Source: Candidatus Zixiibacteriota bacterium | GTDB taxonomy: Bacteria; Zixibacteria; MSB-5A5; GN15; JACZUZ01 | DNA: 64,000 nt | Assembly (NCBI GenBank): GCA_024280775.1 | Contig: JAJRPM010000004.1 | Span: 124,001 to 188,000 of the forward strand | Direction: 5' to 3' | Shown here: positions 43,794 through 54,500 of the stretch, one piece after another | Numbering within the stretch: the stretch's first letter is position 1 | Layout of the letters: every line of letters begins with the position of its first letter | Translations under genes and position numbers: made by a program | Notes under the pieces: generated by a model | Database searches by the model: none | Seen by the model: the letters and a program-made list of their open reading frames with translations, nothing else | Told to the model about the DNA's origin: nothing

Positions 43794-44753
43794 ATGAGCA
43801 CAGAATCCAGACTAAATGACAATCAACAAATCGGCGCAATTCTACGCGATGAGCGCATTGCCCGTGGGCTTTCCTGCGAAGAGATTTCACGAGACTGCAA
43901 ACTTCAAGAGGTTTTCGTACGAGCCATTGAAGACGGGCACACAGACTATCTGCCCACGCATATCTATTTCCGCATGTTCGCCAAACTCTACGCCGACACT
44001 CTCGCTATTGACCCCGAACAACTACTAGGAAAACTATACCCCGAGCTTCCTTTGCCGGAAAAACCAGAATTTGCCGGTGCGGTATACCGCGCGCAGGCTC
44101 TGGCAGAAAGACGCTCCCAAGCCCTGCAATCAGCCGACCTTCGAGCAGAATCAGGCGCCAACTCAGAAAACCCAACCGGAATATCATCGCTTCTCAATAG
44201 TCAATCTCAGTATGATATGTCAGGATTATCAGGCGCCAAACCGGAGCCACATAGCAGACGCAACAAGACCTTATTGCGCGGCGCAATGGCTGTCGTAGGT
44301 GTATTAGCACTCTTCGTAATCGCCAAGAACACCGTTCTTAACAATGGCTTCGCCGAAGAAGAGACAGGCTCAACGCCCCAAACCAGTGTCATAACTGGAG
44401 ATAGTAACGGAAACTCCGAAACTCCAATCGGAGCCTACCAGCCCCGCGAAAAGCTAACTCTGACCATCAAGGCCAAACCAACAGCCAAGAACGCCGGCGT
44501 GGTGGTAATTGCCGATGGAGATACTCTCTTCAATCGAAAGATACACAGCGGCGAAGTCTACACCTGGAATTCAGACTATCGTTTCAAACTCGATATCAGC
44601 GACAAAAACCAGGTAGAAATCTTCATCGGCGGGCAACGCCTGCAAACTCCGGAAGGCTCAAACAAACGCATATCCGGATTTGAAATCACCCAGCTAAATT
44701 ACGAGGAAATGCTGGCTTCACCGCTTTCGGCGGCTTCCGCTTCCACCAAATAA
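43794..44753 (+). CDS. RodZ-like protein (N-terminal HTH, single TM, C-terminal DUF4115-like)
   Basis: GAILRDERIARGLSCEEISRDCKLQEVFVRAIEDGHTDYLPTHIYFRMFAKLYA; TM TLLRGAMAVVGVLALFVI; C-terminal beta-rich domain. Confidence 0.82.
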   Translation: MSTESRLNDNQQIGAILRDERIARGLSCEEISRDCKLQEVFVRAIEDGHTDYLPTHIYFRMFAKLYADTLAIDPEQLLGKLYPELPLPEKPEFAGAVYRAQALAERRSQALQSADLRAESGANSENPTGISSLLNSQSQYDMSGLSGAKPEPHSRRNKTLLRGAMAVVGVLALFVIAKNTVLNNGFAEEETGSTPQTSVITGDSNGNSETPIGAYQPREKLTLTIKAKPTAKNAGVVVIADGDTLFNRKIHSGEVYTWNSDYRFKLDISDKNQVEIFIGGQRLQTPEGSNKRISGFEITQLNYEEMLASPLSAASASTK

Positions 44754-44820
44754 TTAGCAAATAGTTCGCTGAACTTGTTTACTAGAACCTAAGCGCCATT
44801 CAAAAGGACAATATCCCCGC

Positions 44821-45408
44821 ATGGGACTAAAATCTTTCATAGCCGACTCCAAAATCGGCTGGCGTAAACGAAACTACACCGGCTCAGAGTTCTCCTTCTC
44901 AGCCGAGTTGGCAACCAGCGCCTCGGTTCTAATCTGCCTGCCGGAAAGCCTCCGGGAATTGACCATTGTCAAACCATTCCTGCCTGAGTTCGCCGATATT
45001 TTCGCCCCGGCGGAAATGTTCCTAATAGCCTGCCCCGGATCGCATGTCGCTAATGTATTCCCGCGCAAAGGCTATCGGATAATCGCCCCCGGCATGCACC
45101 AGCGCACCTGGGCCGGCCTGCCCAAACCCGGTCTACTTAAGGCGTTGCACGCCAACAAATTCGACATAATTATCGACCTGAACCTGCACTCTAACCCCTT
45201 CGTCGAATTCATTTTACTGGACTTCCCGGATTGCGTCAAAATCGGCGTCGGCGACCATCGCGGCGAACCTTTCCACAATGTAGAAATCAGAACCTCCTAT
45301 ATGCGTGACGAGCGCAATATCTACCGTTCTTTTATCGAAACCATCAACCAACTCAAAAACCCTCTCCCCCGCGGCTTCGTCGGCCAAACCCGCCTATCCG
45401 GATTCTAG
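44821..45408 (+). CDS. Hypothetical protein (weakly glycosyltransferase-9-like)
   Basis: 195 aa, coding-like composition, between rodZ-like and smc; GT9 resemblance is weak. Confidence 0.55.
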   Translation: MGLKSFIADSKIGWRKRNYTGSEFSFSAELATSASVLICLPESLRELTIVKPFLPEFADIFAPAEMFLIACPGSHVANVFPRKGYRIIAPGMHQRTWAGLPKPGLLKALHANKFDIIIDLNLHSNPFVEFILLDFPDCVKIGVGDHRGEPFHNVEIRTSYMRDERNIYRSFIETINQLKNPLPRGFVGQTRLSGF

Positions 45409-45687
45409 CAACACTTTCGATATCTCCGCTCCAAATCTTCCTCATTCACCAAACGCAAATCGCAGTGTTTCTTGCTTTCAATAAACAGATGTTTGTTGAA
45501 TTCTTTGATTGTTCTCAAGGGCGTGATTGTGTACAATAATCACTGAAGACAATCGTTGAAAACATTGGCGCAGAATCGCCGGGTTTCGGATTGTTACCGA
45601 CATAATATACCTGTGAGCCAAGCAGTGTTCTAAACGCGTTTACCGGCCCACACTACTTTCGATATATTTTATTATTGGAGCGCCCTT

Positions 45688-46311
45688 TTGCGATTAAAAA
45701 AACTTGATATAGTCGGCTTCAAATCCTTCGCCGAACGCACCCACATCCACTTAGTCGATGGCGTAACCGCTATCGTAGGCCCCAACGGTTGCGGCAAAAC
45801 TAATATTCTCGATGCCCTCCGCTGGGTGATGGGCGAACAACGCCCGACTTTGTTACGTGGCGGCAAAATGGAAGATGTGATTTTCAACGGCTCACAAACC
45901 ATGAAATCACAGGGCATGGCCGAAGTTACACTAACCATAGAAAACGCCCACGGCGTCCTTCCTTCCGAATACGACGAGCTCCAACTGACACGACGCCTCT
46001 TCCGCTCCGGAGAATCCGAATACATCCTCAATAAGACTGTCTGCCGACTGCGAGATATCACCGACCTGTTCGCCGACACCGGCATGGGAGCCAATGCCTA
46101 CTCCGTCATTCAACAGCACATGATTGACGCCCTAATCTCGGATAAGACCGAAGACCGACGCATACTCTTCGAAGAAGCCGCCGGGATAACCAAATACAAA
46201 CAGCGCAAACGCGCGGCGATGCGCAAACTCGAAACCACTGAGAACGACCTTAAGCGTCTCTCGGATATTGTCTCTGAAGTAAAAACCCAGGTCAATTCCC
46301 TCAATCGGTAA
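45688..46311 (+). CDS. smc: SMC N-terminal head fragment (ends at an in-frame TAA)
   Basis: TTG start; LKKLDIVGFKSFAERTHIHLVDGVTAIVGPNGCGKTNILDALRWVMGEQ; stop 46309-46311. Confidence 0.9.
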   Translation: MRLKKLDIVGFKSFAERTHIHLVDGVTAIVGPNGCGKTNILDALRWVMGEQRPTLLRGGKMEDVIFNGSQTMKSQGMAEVTLTIENAHGVLPSEYDELQLTRRLFRSGESEYILNKTVCRLRDITDLFADTGMGANAYSVIQQHMIDALISDKTEDRRILFEEAAGITKYKQRKRAAMRKLETTENDLKRLSDIVSEVKTQVNSLNR

Positions 46312-49300
46312 ATGAAAAAAGCCGAGCGCTACCAGGACACCCACATCGAACTAAAAAAACTCGAACTGGGCCTGGCGAGAATCACACTGGATGCGCTAAA
46401 AGAAGAGGACTCAAGCAAACGCCAGTCGCTCTACTCTGAACGCGACAAAGTCAGTGAATGTGACACCAAGCTTTCGGTTTCAAACGCCGAGCTCGAAGAG
46501 CGACGTCTACTCCAGAATGAGCTGGAGACAGAGTTAACCCAAGTCTCCGCGGCAACTCAGGCCAAAACCGAGGAAGGTCACGCGCTCGATATCAAAATCT
46601 CCTCACTAAAAGAGCGCGCTCTATCCCTTGCCCAAACTCGCGAACGAAACATCGTAGAAATACAAGCCTGTGACACACGCCTGGTACAGCTAGGTGAAGA
46701 AGAGAACACAGTAAGGGAAGAATTACAAACCTGCGAAGCGGGCCTTGGGACCCTACTGGCGGAGATTACAACAGCTGAGTTGGCCTCACAATCCGCCGAC
46801 GAAGAACTGCTAACTGCGCGTCGCGGAGCTAATGACACCACCGAAAAACTCATGGCCCTCGAAGGCCGAATCTCTTCCGGCAAAAGTGACACTCAGAATC
46901 TCTCCGAACAAGAAAACGAACTCAAGCGCCGTGTCGAAGACTGCCAGCGTCAGGTTTCCGCTCTCACCAATGAAATCTCAACCACCAGAGCCGAAAAAGA
47001 CAAATCATCAGCGCTAGCAAAACAGGCCGAGAACAACGTAGCGGATATTTCAAACCGCCTGAACGAAACCGCGCAGGAAATTGAAGCAATAAATGCTCGC
47101 ATCGAAACCGATAGCGATAACATTACAGATTTATCAGCGGCTCTGGAGGCTACTAGCGCCAGGTTGCGCCTGCTCGAAGAAATGATCGCCCGCCATGAAG
47201 GTTTCGGCGTTGGTGTCGCCGCGGCTCTCGATAATCGCGAGCAATGGTCCGACCTGCTCGGAACAGTGGCGGACTTAATTGTCCCGCGCACTGGTCACGC
47301 GCGCGCGATTGAAGCGGCTCTTGACGATGTAGCAGGCTATTTGGTAACCAAGGAACGTAACGCCGCTGAGCAAGTCATAGACTTCCTCGCACAAGAACAA
47401 AAGGGTAAAGCGGCAGTCTTTACTCTCGACGGATTCTCTATCACAGAGAAATCTACCGAGCAAACATCAACCAACGAAGACACCGAGACCAGCCAGCGTC
47501 GTCCCTTAGAAGAATCCGGTTTCGTAGGCTGGGCCGACAGACTTGTCGATCCGCATCCTGACGCCAAAGCTCTGGCGCATTCCCTGCTATGTGACACAGC
47601 AGTCTTTGACGCTACTATCGAAGCGCTTCCCCAATCAGAGTTGCAAGCGCTCCTAAGTAGACTGCCTGCCTCTGCTCAGGTTGTCACTACTAACGGAAAA
47701 CTCTACCGTGGCGTAACAGTCCTCGCCGGCGGCTCAGCAGATCAGGCCCCAAGATTCGGTCGTAGAGAGCGCGCCGAGGAAATGAAAAGCGAGCTAACTC
47801 GTCTCGAAACCAAGCTAAGCGCCGCTCGTGACAAGAAAAATGAAAATATGGCGGAAGTCGCACGCCTCCGCGCACGCATCTCACAACTTGACCTTGAGCT
47901 CGAATCAGCCCGCGAAGAGAAAAACTCAGCGGAAAGAAATCACGGCGAACTGGCTATTACTGTCACTAATCAGGAAAAAAACCAACAGCGCTTAGAGCAA
48001 GAACAAAAAGCCGCCAATGACAAACTCGACTTACTGAAACACCGTCAATACACCCTGACTCTCGATGTAGACCAGCTCTCCGGCGAGAAATCAAGACTCC
48101 TGGCGCTAGGCGATGAGCGTAACCAGGCCCTGGCGGCCCTCGAAGCGAATGCACAATCCGCCGCTGATGCCTCAAATAAACTCCAGGTCCGCCTAGTTGA
48201 GGACAAGTCAGTAGTCAACCAGCTCACCACAAGAATCAGTCACCTGCAAGAGCTGCGCAATGAAGTAGTCCAAACCAAAGACAGCAAAATCGCAGAAAAC
48301 GAAACTTCACTACGTGAAATCGAAACCTCCGCAACAACTGTAATTGAACTCGAAGAAAACCTTAGAGCAGTATTTGATCAGCGCACCGAGCTATCACGCT
48401 CCGAAGCCGAGATTCGCCAACGTCGTGACGAAGTAGTAAACCTGCTACGCGAGCGCGAGGAAGGTCTCAAAGAAGTTCGTAGCGCACGTGAGCGCGCCAT
48501 GCAGGAAGCTCATCAACTGGAGCTACGTCGCTCACAGATCGAGCTGGAAATCAAAGCCCTTTGCGAAAGAATTTCAGAGGAATACTCAATCGACCTCAAC
48601 GAGTATCAGGACGACAGCGAGGACGCTCCCAAAAAATCCGATGAAGTAGAGAAACTCTCAGAAGCCCGCGAAACAGTTAGCAACCTGAAACAAAAACTCA
48701 AATCATTTGGCGCAGTAAACCTGCTGGCAATCGAAGAATTCTCCTCAGCTCAGGAACGTTACGCCTATCTCAGCGCCCAATACGAAGACCTCACCAGCGC
48801 CCGCGCAACCCTGCAGTCGACCATCAACAAAATCAACAAAACCGCCAAAGAGAAATTCCTGGAGACTTTCTCAGTCGCGCGCAAAAACTACAAAGAAGTC
48901 TTCACTGAATTATTCCAGGGTGGCGAATGCGACCTGAAACTAGTAGATGAAAACGATCCGCTGGAGTCAGCCATCGAAATCGTAGCCAAACCCAAAGGCA
49001 AGAAGCTAGTGACAATTACCCAAATGTCCGGTGGTGAACGCGCGCTAACTGCTATTTCATTACTCTTTGCGCTCTATTTGGTGAAACCTTCTCCGTTCTG
49101 TATTCTCGATGAAATCGACGCCCCGCTCGATGATGCAAACTGTCATCGCTCCCTGCGCATGATTCGTCGTTTCTCAGGACGCACCCAGTTCATCATCATC
49201 ACCCATAACAAAATCAGCATGGAAGCCGCTGATAATCTCTATGGCGTGACGATGGAGTCACCGGGAATCTCCAAACTGGTGTCAGTTCGCTTCGGTGATG

Positions 49301-49578
49301 TCGCCGATGACGGACGAATCACTTTGCGAAATGACGCCATCCACGACGAAGATGACAGCGAAGAAGTCGCTCCGCGCACTGTCATAAGCAAGAAAGCAAT
49401 TGTGGAACAGGAAGCCGCTACTTCTGAAGCGACCGGGTTGGAGGACTTGCAGATTCCAACTGTCGTAGCGGAGCGAATGGTCTCCACCACGATTCCAGCC
49501 GATGATATTACCAAAACAGCGCCCAGCGCAAATGGTCTCAACGTCGACACCAAAGATGACACCAACGAGAACGCATAG
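46312..49578 (+). CDS. smc: SMC remainder: coiled coil, hinge and C-terminal head; same frame as the preceding ORF
   Basis: MKKAERYQDTHIELKKLELGLA... hinge GTVADLIVPRTGHARAIEAALDDVAGYLV; TQMSGGERALTAISLLFAL; FCILDEIDAPLDDANCHR. Confidence 0.93.
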   Translation: MKKAERYQDTHIELKKLELGLARITLDALKEEDSSKRQSLYSERDKVSECDTKLSVSNAELEERRLLQNELETELTQVSAATQAKTEEGHALDIKISSLKERALSLAQTRERNIVEIQACDTRLVQLGEEENTVREELQTCEAGLGTLLAEITTAELASQSADEELLTARRGANDTTEKLMALEGRISSGKSDTQNLSEQENELKRRVEDCQRQVSALTNEISTTRAEKDKSSALAKQAENNVADISNRLNETAQEIEAINARIETDSDNITDLSAALEATSARLRLLEEMIARHEGFGVGVAAALDNREQWSDLLGTVADLIVPRTGHARAIEAALDDVAGYLVTKERNAAEQVIDFLAQEQKGKAAVFTLDGFSITEKSTEQTSTNEDTETSQRRPLEESGFVGWADRLVDPHPDAKALAHSLLCDTAVFDATIEALPQSELQALLSRLPASAQVVTTNGKLYRGVTVLAGGSADQAPRFGRRERAEEMKSELTRLETKLSAARDKKNENMAEVARLRARISQLDLELESAREEKNSAERNHGELAITVTNQEKNQQRLEQEQKAANDKLDLLKHRQYTLTLDVDQLSGEKSRLLALGDERNQALAALEANAQSAADASNKLQVRLVEDKSVVNQLTTRISHLQELRNEVVQTKDSKIAENETSLREIETSATTVIELEENLRAVFDQRTELSRSEAEIRQRRDEVVNLLREREEGLKEVRSARERAMQEAHQLELRRSQIELEIKALCERISEEYSIDLNEYQDDSEDAPKKSDEVEKLSEARETVSNLKQKLKSFGAVNLLAIEEFSSAQERYAYLSAQYEDLTSARATLQSTINKINKTAKEKFLETFSVARKNYKEVFTELFQGGECDLKLVDENDPLESAIEIVAKPKGKKLVTITQMSGGERALTAISLLFALYLVKPSPFCILDEIDAPLDDANCHRSLRMIRRFSGRTQFIIITHNKISMEAADNLYGVTMESPGISKLVSVRFGDVADDGRITLRNDAIHDEDDSEEVAPRTVISKKAIVEQEAATSEATGLEDLQIPTVVAERMVSTTIPADDITKTAPSANGLNVDTKDDTNENA

Positions 49579-49631
49579 CGTTAAACCTTCACAAACTCTA
49601 TAGATTCTATGGCGACAGCGCCGTACTGATT

Positions 49632-50546
49632 ATGTTCTCGCGATTCAAAAAGCTCAAAGACAGCCTCCTCCAAACCAAGAAATCGATTTTCGGTAAACTG
49701 GCCCCACTGGTCGGCGCCAGAAAACTCGATGAACAACTACTCGAAGAAATCGAAGAGACTTTGCTGGGCGCAGATATCGGTGTCGACGCCACCATGCAAA
49801 CCATCGACGCAGTCCGTAAGAAAGCCCAACGTGAAAATCTAACTCAGGGCGATCAAGTAATGACTCTCCTAAGAGACGAACTACGCGAAATCCTAACCAA
49901 GTCCAAAGCCACCTCAATCTGGGATAGCCCTTCCCGCCCGATAATCCTGCTAATTGTCGGTGTCAATGGCGCAGGCAAAACCACTACCATCGGAAAACTC
50001 GCTCGGCTCTACTCTGCTCAAGGCCACAGCGTCATGATAGCCGCCTGTGACACCTTCCGCGCCGCCGCCGTCGAACAACTCGAAACCTGGGCCACACGTT
50101 CAGGAGTAGACTTCGTCAAAGCCGGTGACGGCGCTGATCCCGCTTCTGTCGCATACGACGCCGCTGTCTCAGCCACTTCCAAGGGAACAGAACTACTACT
50201 AGTGGACACCGCCGGAAGACTCCACACCAAAACCCACCTGATGCAGGAATTAGGCAAAATCCGAAGGGTAGTGGAAAAAGCCAACCCCCAAGCCACAGTG
50301 CTGAGCCTGCTGGTCATCGACGGTACAACTGGCCAAAACGCCATCTCACAAGTCAAAGTATTCACTGAAACAGTAGGCTGTGACGGTCTAATCGTCACCA
50401 AGCTGGACAGCGCCGCCAAAGGCGGAGTTATAGTAGCTATCACTAAGGAGCTGTCAGCTCCTGTTCGTTTCGTGGGAGTCGGCGAAGGCATTGATGACAT
50501 TCAGGAATTCGACCCCGTCGCCTATGCCGATGCCCTGCTAGAATAA
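49632..50546 (+). CDS. ftsY: Signal recognition particle receptor FtsY
   Basis: ILLIVGVNGAGKTTTIGKLARLY, AACDTFRAAAVEQL, LLVDTAGRLHTKTHLMQEL, TKLDSAAKGGVIVAI. Confidence 0.97.
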   Translation: MFSRFKKLKDSLLQTKKSIFGKLAPLVGARKLDEQLLEEIEETLLGADIGVDATMQTIDAVRKKAQRENLTQGDQVMTLLRDELREILTKSKATSIWDSPSRPIILLIVGVNGAGKTTTIGKLARLYSAQGHSVMIAACDTFRAAAVEQLETWATRSGVDFVKAGDGADPASVAYDAAVSATSKGTELLLVDTAGRLHTKTHLMQELGKIRRVVEKANPQATVLSLLVIDGTTGQNAISQVKVFTETVGCDGLIVTKLDSAAKGGVIVAITKELSAPVRFVGVGEGIDDIQEFDPVAYADALLE

Positions 50547-50574
50547 CTCTTTGAACTCTCTCTAAGCAAAGAAG

Positions 50575-50982
50575 ATGAAACGCTTCACACTCCAAACTTC
50601 AACTCGCAATGAAATGCTGGACATTCTAGCGGATGTCCAAGACGCTCTCGACTCCTTACTTAGTGATGCCGAAGGCGCAAGTGGCGCGGCGCTTGTATAC
50701 TGTCCCCACACAACAGCGGCAATCACCGTCAATGAAAACTACGACCCCGATGTCAAAGTCGACATGCTTGCAAAACTATCGCGAGAAATCCCCAAAGAAG
50801 ACGGCTATCATCACGCCGAAGGCAACTCCGACTCCCACTTGAAGTCATCACTAGTTGGAACCTCAGAGCTAGTTCCAGTCGAAAACGGTCGAATTGCGCT
50901 TGGTCGCTGGCAGGGTTTGCTGTTTTGCGAATTCGACGGACCCCGACAACGTGAAGTGTGGGTCAGCTTTCTTCGTAGCTAG
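50575..50982 (+). CDS. yjbQ: YjbQ/UPF0047 family protein
   Basis: GAALVYCPHTTAAITVNENYDPDVKVDM; HAEGNSDSHLKSSLVGTSELVPVENGRIALGRWQGLLFCEFDGPRQREVWV. Confidence 0.95.
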   Translation: MKRFTLQTSTRNEMLDILADVQDALDSLLSDAEGASGAALVYCPHTTAAITVNENYDPDVKVDMLAKLSREIPKEDGYHHAEGNSDSHLKSSLVGTSELVPVENGRIALGRWQGLLFCEFDGPRQREVWVSFLRS

Positions 50983-51000
50983 AGAAACTCTGTTCCATCG

Positions 51001-51471
51001 ATGCTGAAAGTCAGAATCATAGCGGTAGGCAAAGCCAAAGGTGATTGGGCCAGAGACGCACAAAGCCACTACCAGAAACTCTTGCAAAAGTACTGCAAGC
51101 TGGAGATAATCGAGTTACCTGAAAAGGCCGACTCCGGCGATGGTTCAATAACCTCACTAAAGTCAGAAGAGGCCGAAAGAATTCGCAAACGTCTTTCCGG
51201 CGCATTTCTTGTGGCCTTAGATCAGCGAGGCAAAACCTTCACCTCAGAGACATTCGCCAAGACCATCTCAAACCTGATGAGCGATGGCCAAAGCGCCATA
51301 GACATAATCATCGGCGGAGCCTACGGTCTCGATGAAGACCTCCGCAAATCGAGCAACTTGATAGTGTCACTCTCGACTTTCACTCTATCCCATCAAATAG
51401 CTCGAATCACTCTACTGGAACAACTATTCCGTTGCTTCTCAATTCTCGCAAACACACCCTACCACAAATAA
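51001..51471 (+). CDS. rlmH: 23S rRNA (pseudouridine1915-N3)-methyltransferase
   Basis: MLKVRIIAVGKAKGDW, FLVALDQRGKTFTSETFAK, IIIGGAYGLDEDL, LSTFTLSHQIARITLLEQLFR. Confidence 0.95.
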   Translation: MLKVRIIAVGKAKGDWARDAQSHYQKLLQKYCKLEIIELPEKADSGDGSITSLKSEEAERIRKRLSGAFLVALDQRGKTFTSETFAKTISNLMSDGQSAIDIIIGGAYGLDEDLRKSSNLIVSLSTFTLSHQIARITLLEQLFRCFSILANTPYHK

Positions 51472-51487
51472 GAAATGCTAAAACAAC

Positions 51488-51515
51488 AGGCGCGATCCTT
51501 TCGGACCTCGCCTGC
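51488..51515 (-). terminator. Convergent/bidirectional terminator-like hairpin between rlmH and the giant gene
   Basis: CAGGCGcGaTCCtttcGGAcCtCGCCTG; minus strand continues TTGTTTT. Confidence 0.55.
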
Positions 51516-51558
51516 GCAAATCATCTTTATTAGTCTTGTATGTTACTATTGATGTCGC

Positions 51559-54500
51559 CTACTTCAATAGCAACATCTTCTTAGTAGCCGCGAAGGCTCC
51601 AGCTTTCGCTGAGTAGAGATAGACACCTGACGCCACCGAGGCGCCATGCTCATTCTTGCCGTCCCAGTTCACCTGAATAACTCCCGGATCATCTTCGCCG
51701 GTTAGCTTACGCACTGTCTGGCCAAGCATATTGTAAACCGTGATACTCCACGCCGAACGCTGAGGAAGCGAAAGCTCAATCTTCGTCGACGGATTAAACG
51801 GATTCGGATAGTTCTGCGAAAGGGCAAATGTCGTCGGAATAACTTTCTCTGCAATACGACCATTGATAACCTGCCAACCATTGGCATCCGAGAATTCAGC
51901 GCTAACCAGCTTCAATTCACCTTGATAACTTGCGGGAACATTCACTGAAAGCAACGAAGCCTTGCCGCTAGGAATCACCTCACCTTGCGCGGCATCGGGG
52001 CTTTCATAAACCAAAGCCCGAATCATGCCATCCTCAATTCGATAGGCCAAATCCATATTACCAGCGCCGGAGCCAAGCGTGATACTCTCAGGAGGCGCTC
52101 CACTGTAACTGAAGGTCAGGAACGCCGCGCCCAGCGCGATATCCGCATCAGAAGTCACCGCATAGCCGGTTTCGTTTTCAGTGAACAACACTGCTGGCTG
52201 ACGTGTATTGAACGCCAAACGCGGAATTGGCTCAGCGTCACCAATCAGCACCCGAATCAAGTGCACTAAATCAGCAACCGTAAGTGTAGCGCCATCAGCG
52301 TTGATATCCGATGCCGCAGTTTGACCGGCGATGCTGAAAATAAACGCATCCAGCCCAATCACAAAATAATTCGTATAGACCACCGCATCGGCTACCTCAT
52401 ACGCCAAACCATTGAGGTTCAAATCACCGCGAGCGTCAATCTTGTCAGGGTCAATAATACAAACACCACCATTAACAAAATCCACACAACGCGACGGAGT
52501 GTACTTGCCGTCAAGCGGACATGACGCATCCGGTGAACCAACTCCAATCAAACGAGAGCTCTCCGGGAATGCCACATCATCGAATTCATCCCAGACTAAC
52601 TTGTTCTCGGCATTGAATATCCGCGCATCAATAAACAAGTTGTCACCACCTGGATCAGAGAATCCGTTGTCACCGCAGTCAAGCCAGTAGAATGACACAG
52701 GCACAAATTGGTTACCCAGAGATTGGTCATTAGAAATGCGGAACTTCAACCTGGCCAGGACACCCTGAGGCTGGAAAGCCGAGTCAGGCGGATGATTGGC
52801 CCCGTCATTGATATCAGCAATCGCAACTAATCGCAGGAGACCATTCGGACATCCACCGCCGCAATTTGTGAACGGTCCCTGTCTGAAAGTGAAATACTCC
52901 CAATCGGTAACCGCTCCGCCAATCCCAGCGGACAAGAAAGCCAAAGCGCTTTGGTCATAGGAAATCAGCATATCATAGCCACCAATTGGTTCATTGGTCT
53001 CAGCAACAATATCCACATTAACTTCCTGGCCGACTGGCGTGCACTCCGGCCCTACAATCGAGACTGTCAAACAAACCCCGCAATCACTTGTCGGGAACAG
53101 CGTCACAAAGAATGACTCCGTGCGGGTATGACAGCCATCAGTGACTTGTATACAGAACTCATAGACACTATCAGCGCTGGCAGGCAAGAAACATATCTCT
53201 GCGCTATCTCCAGGAAATACTTGAAGTTCACCGGGACCACATATTTTGGTAATAGTAACTGCATCACCTTCTGCATCAGTGGCCAGTATTCCATTTAAGC
53301 ATATCGTAGTAGTGTCATCAGCGCAACGAGCCAGCATCAACCCTTGGGGCAATGTCAATTCAGGAACGCTATTGTTGCGAATATTCACCTCAAAGTGACA
53401 TGAGTCACTACCGCATGAAGTGCTCGCCAGAACATCAAAGACATACAACCCAGCAGTATCAACCGCAAAGGTCACCACTCCATTGTTGTAGGTCCCGAAC
53501 GGCTTAACCTCAACCACCGAACCATTTGTCATAGCGCCTACATTAACACTAAACGAATCAACCTGCCCAACACAAAGCAAAGTATCAATCGGAGCCGGAC
53601 AGGACAATTCAGGTGTCGAAGTAATCTTTACATCCACTGTCACCTGGCAACTTGCATTACCGCAAGGAGCAAAGGCATTCATATCTATCACATAGATCCC
53701 ACTCGTATCCGCGAAGAAACAAAGCTCTCTCGTCGTAGCATTGTAACTTCCGAAACTGACATTGAGCGAATCCACACCTGGAGTAACAGGTATCAATAAA
53801 CATACAGTATCAGGAGCGCAAAGCGAGGCCTGCTGAATTCCCTCAGGACAAACAATACTAGCGGCAATTCCAGTTGTCACATTTACTGCCACCGTATCAG
53901 TATCAAAAAGCCCGCAGGAATCAGTAGCGGTTACAGCAATTCGGAACTGCCCGATAGTCGCAGGCAGGAAGCACACAACCCCGCGAACCGGATCATAGGC
54001 GCCCTGATCAGCAACTACCGAAACAATATTGCCTTCATCATCAGAAAGTTGCACCGGAATACAAATCGAATCAATGGTACATTGGAACACATCTATATCC
54101 TTACCCAATGAAACAACAGGCGCATCATCAAGATCAGTAGTAACTGTAAAGGTACAGGAAGTCTCCGCGCAACTCAGACTGGAAGTAAGAGTGAGCGTCA
54201 TTGTCGTATCACCTGTTATCGGGATACAAACAGTCGAATTCGCAAAGTCTATATATGCCGGAGCAGTAACCGACGGGAACGCCTCTGGGGGTGTCACAGT
54301 AAATGGCAAGCACACCGTATCAGGCGCACAGGCAAACAATGACTGATCTGTAGGACAAGTAATAGTTGGAGTAGTTAGTAGTGTCGCCTTCACAACCAAC
54401 TCACAAGTATCTGCTCCACAATTATTAGCGGCAATCAACTGCACAGTGTATATCCCGCTAGTATCCAGCGCCAAACAAATCGAGTCATTGGCAATCACTG

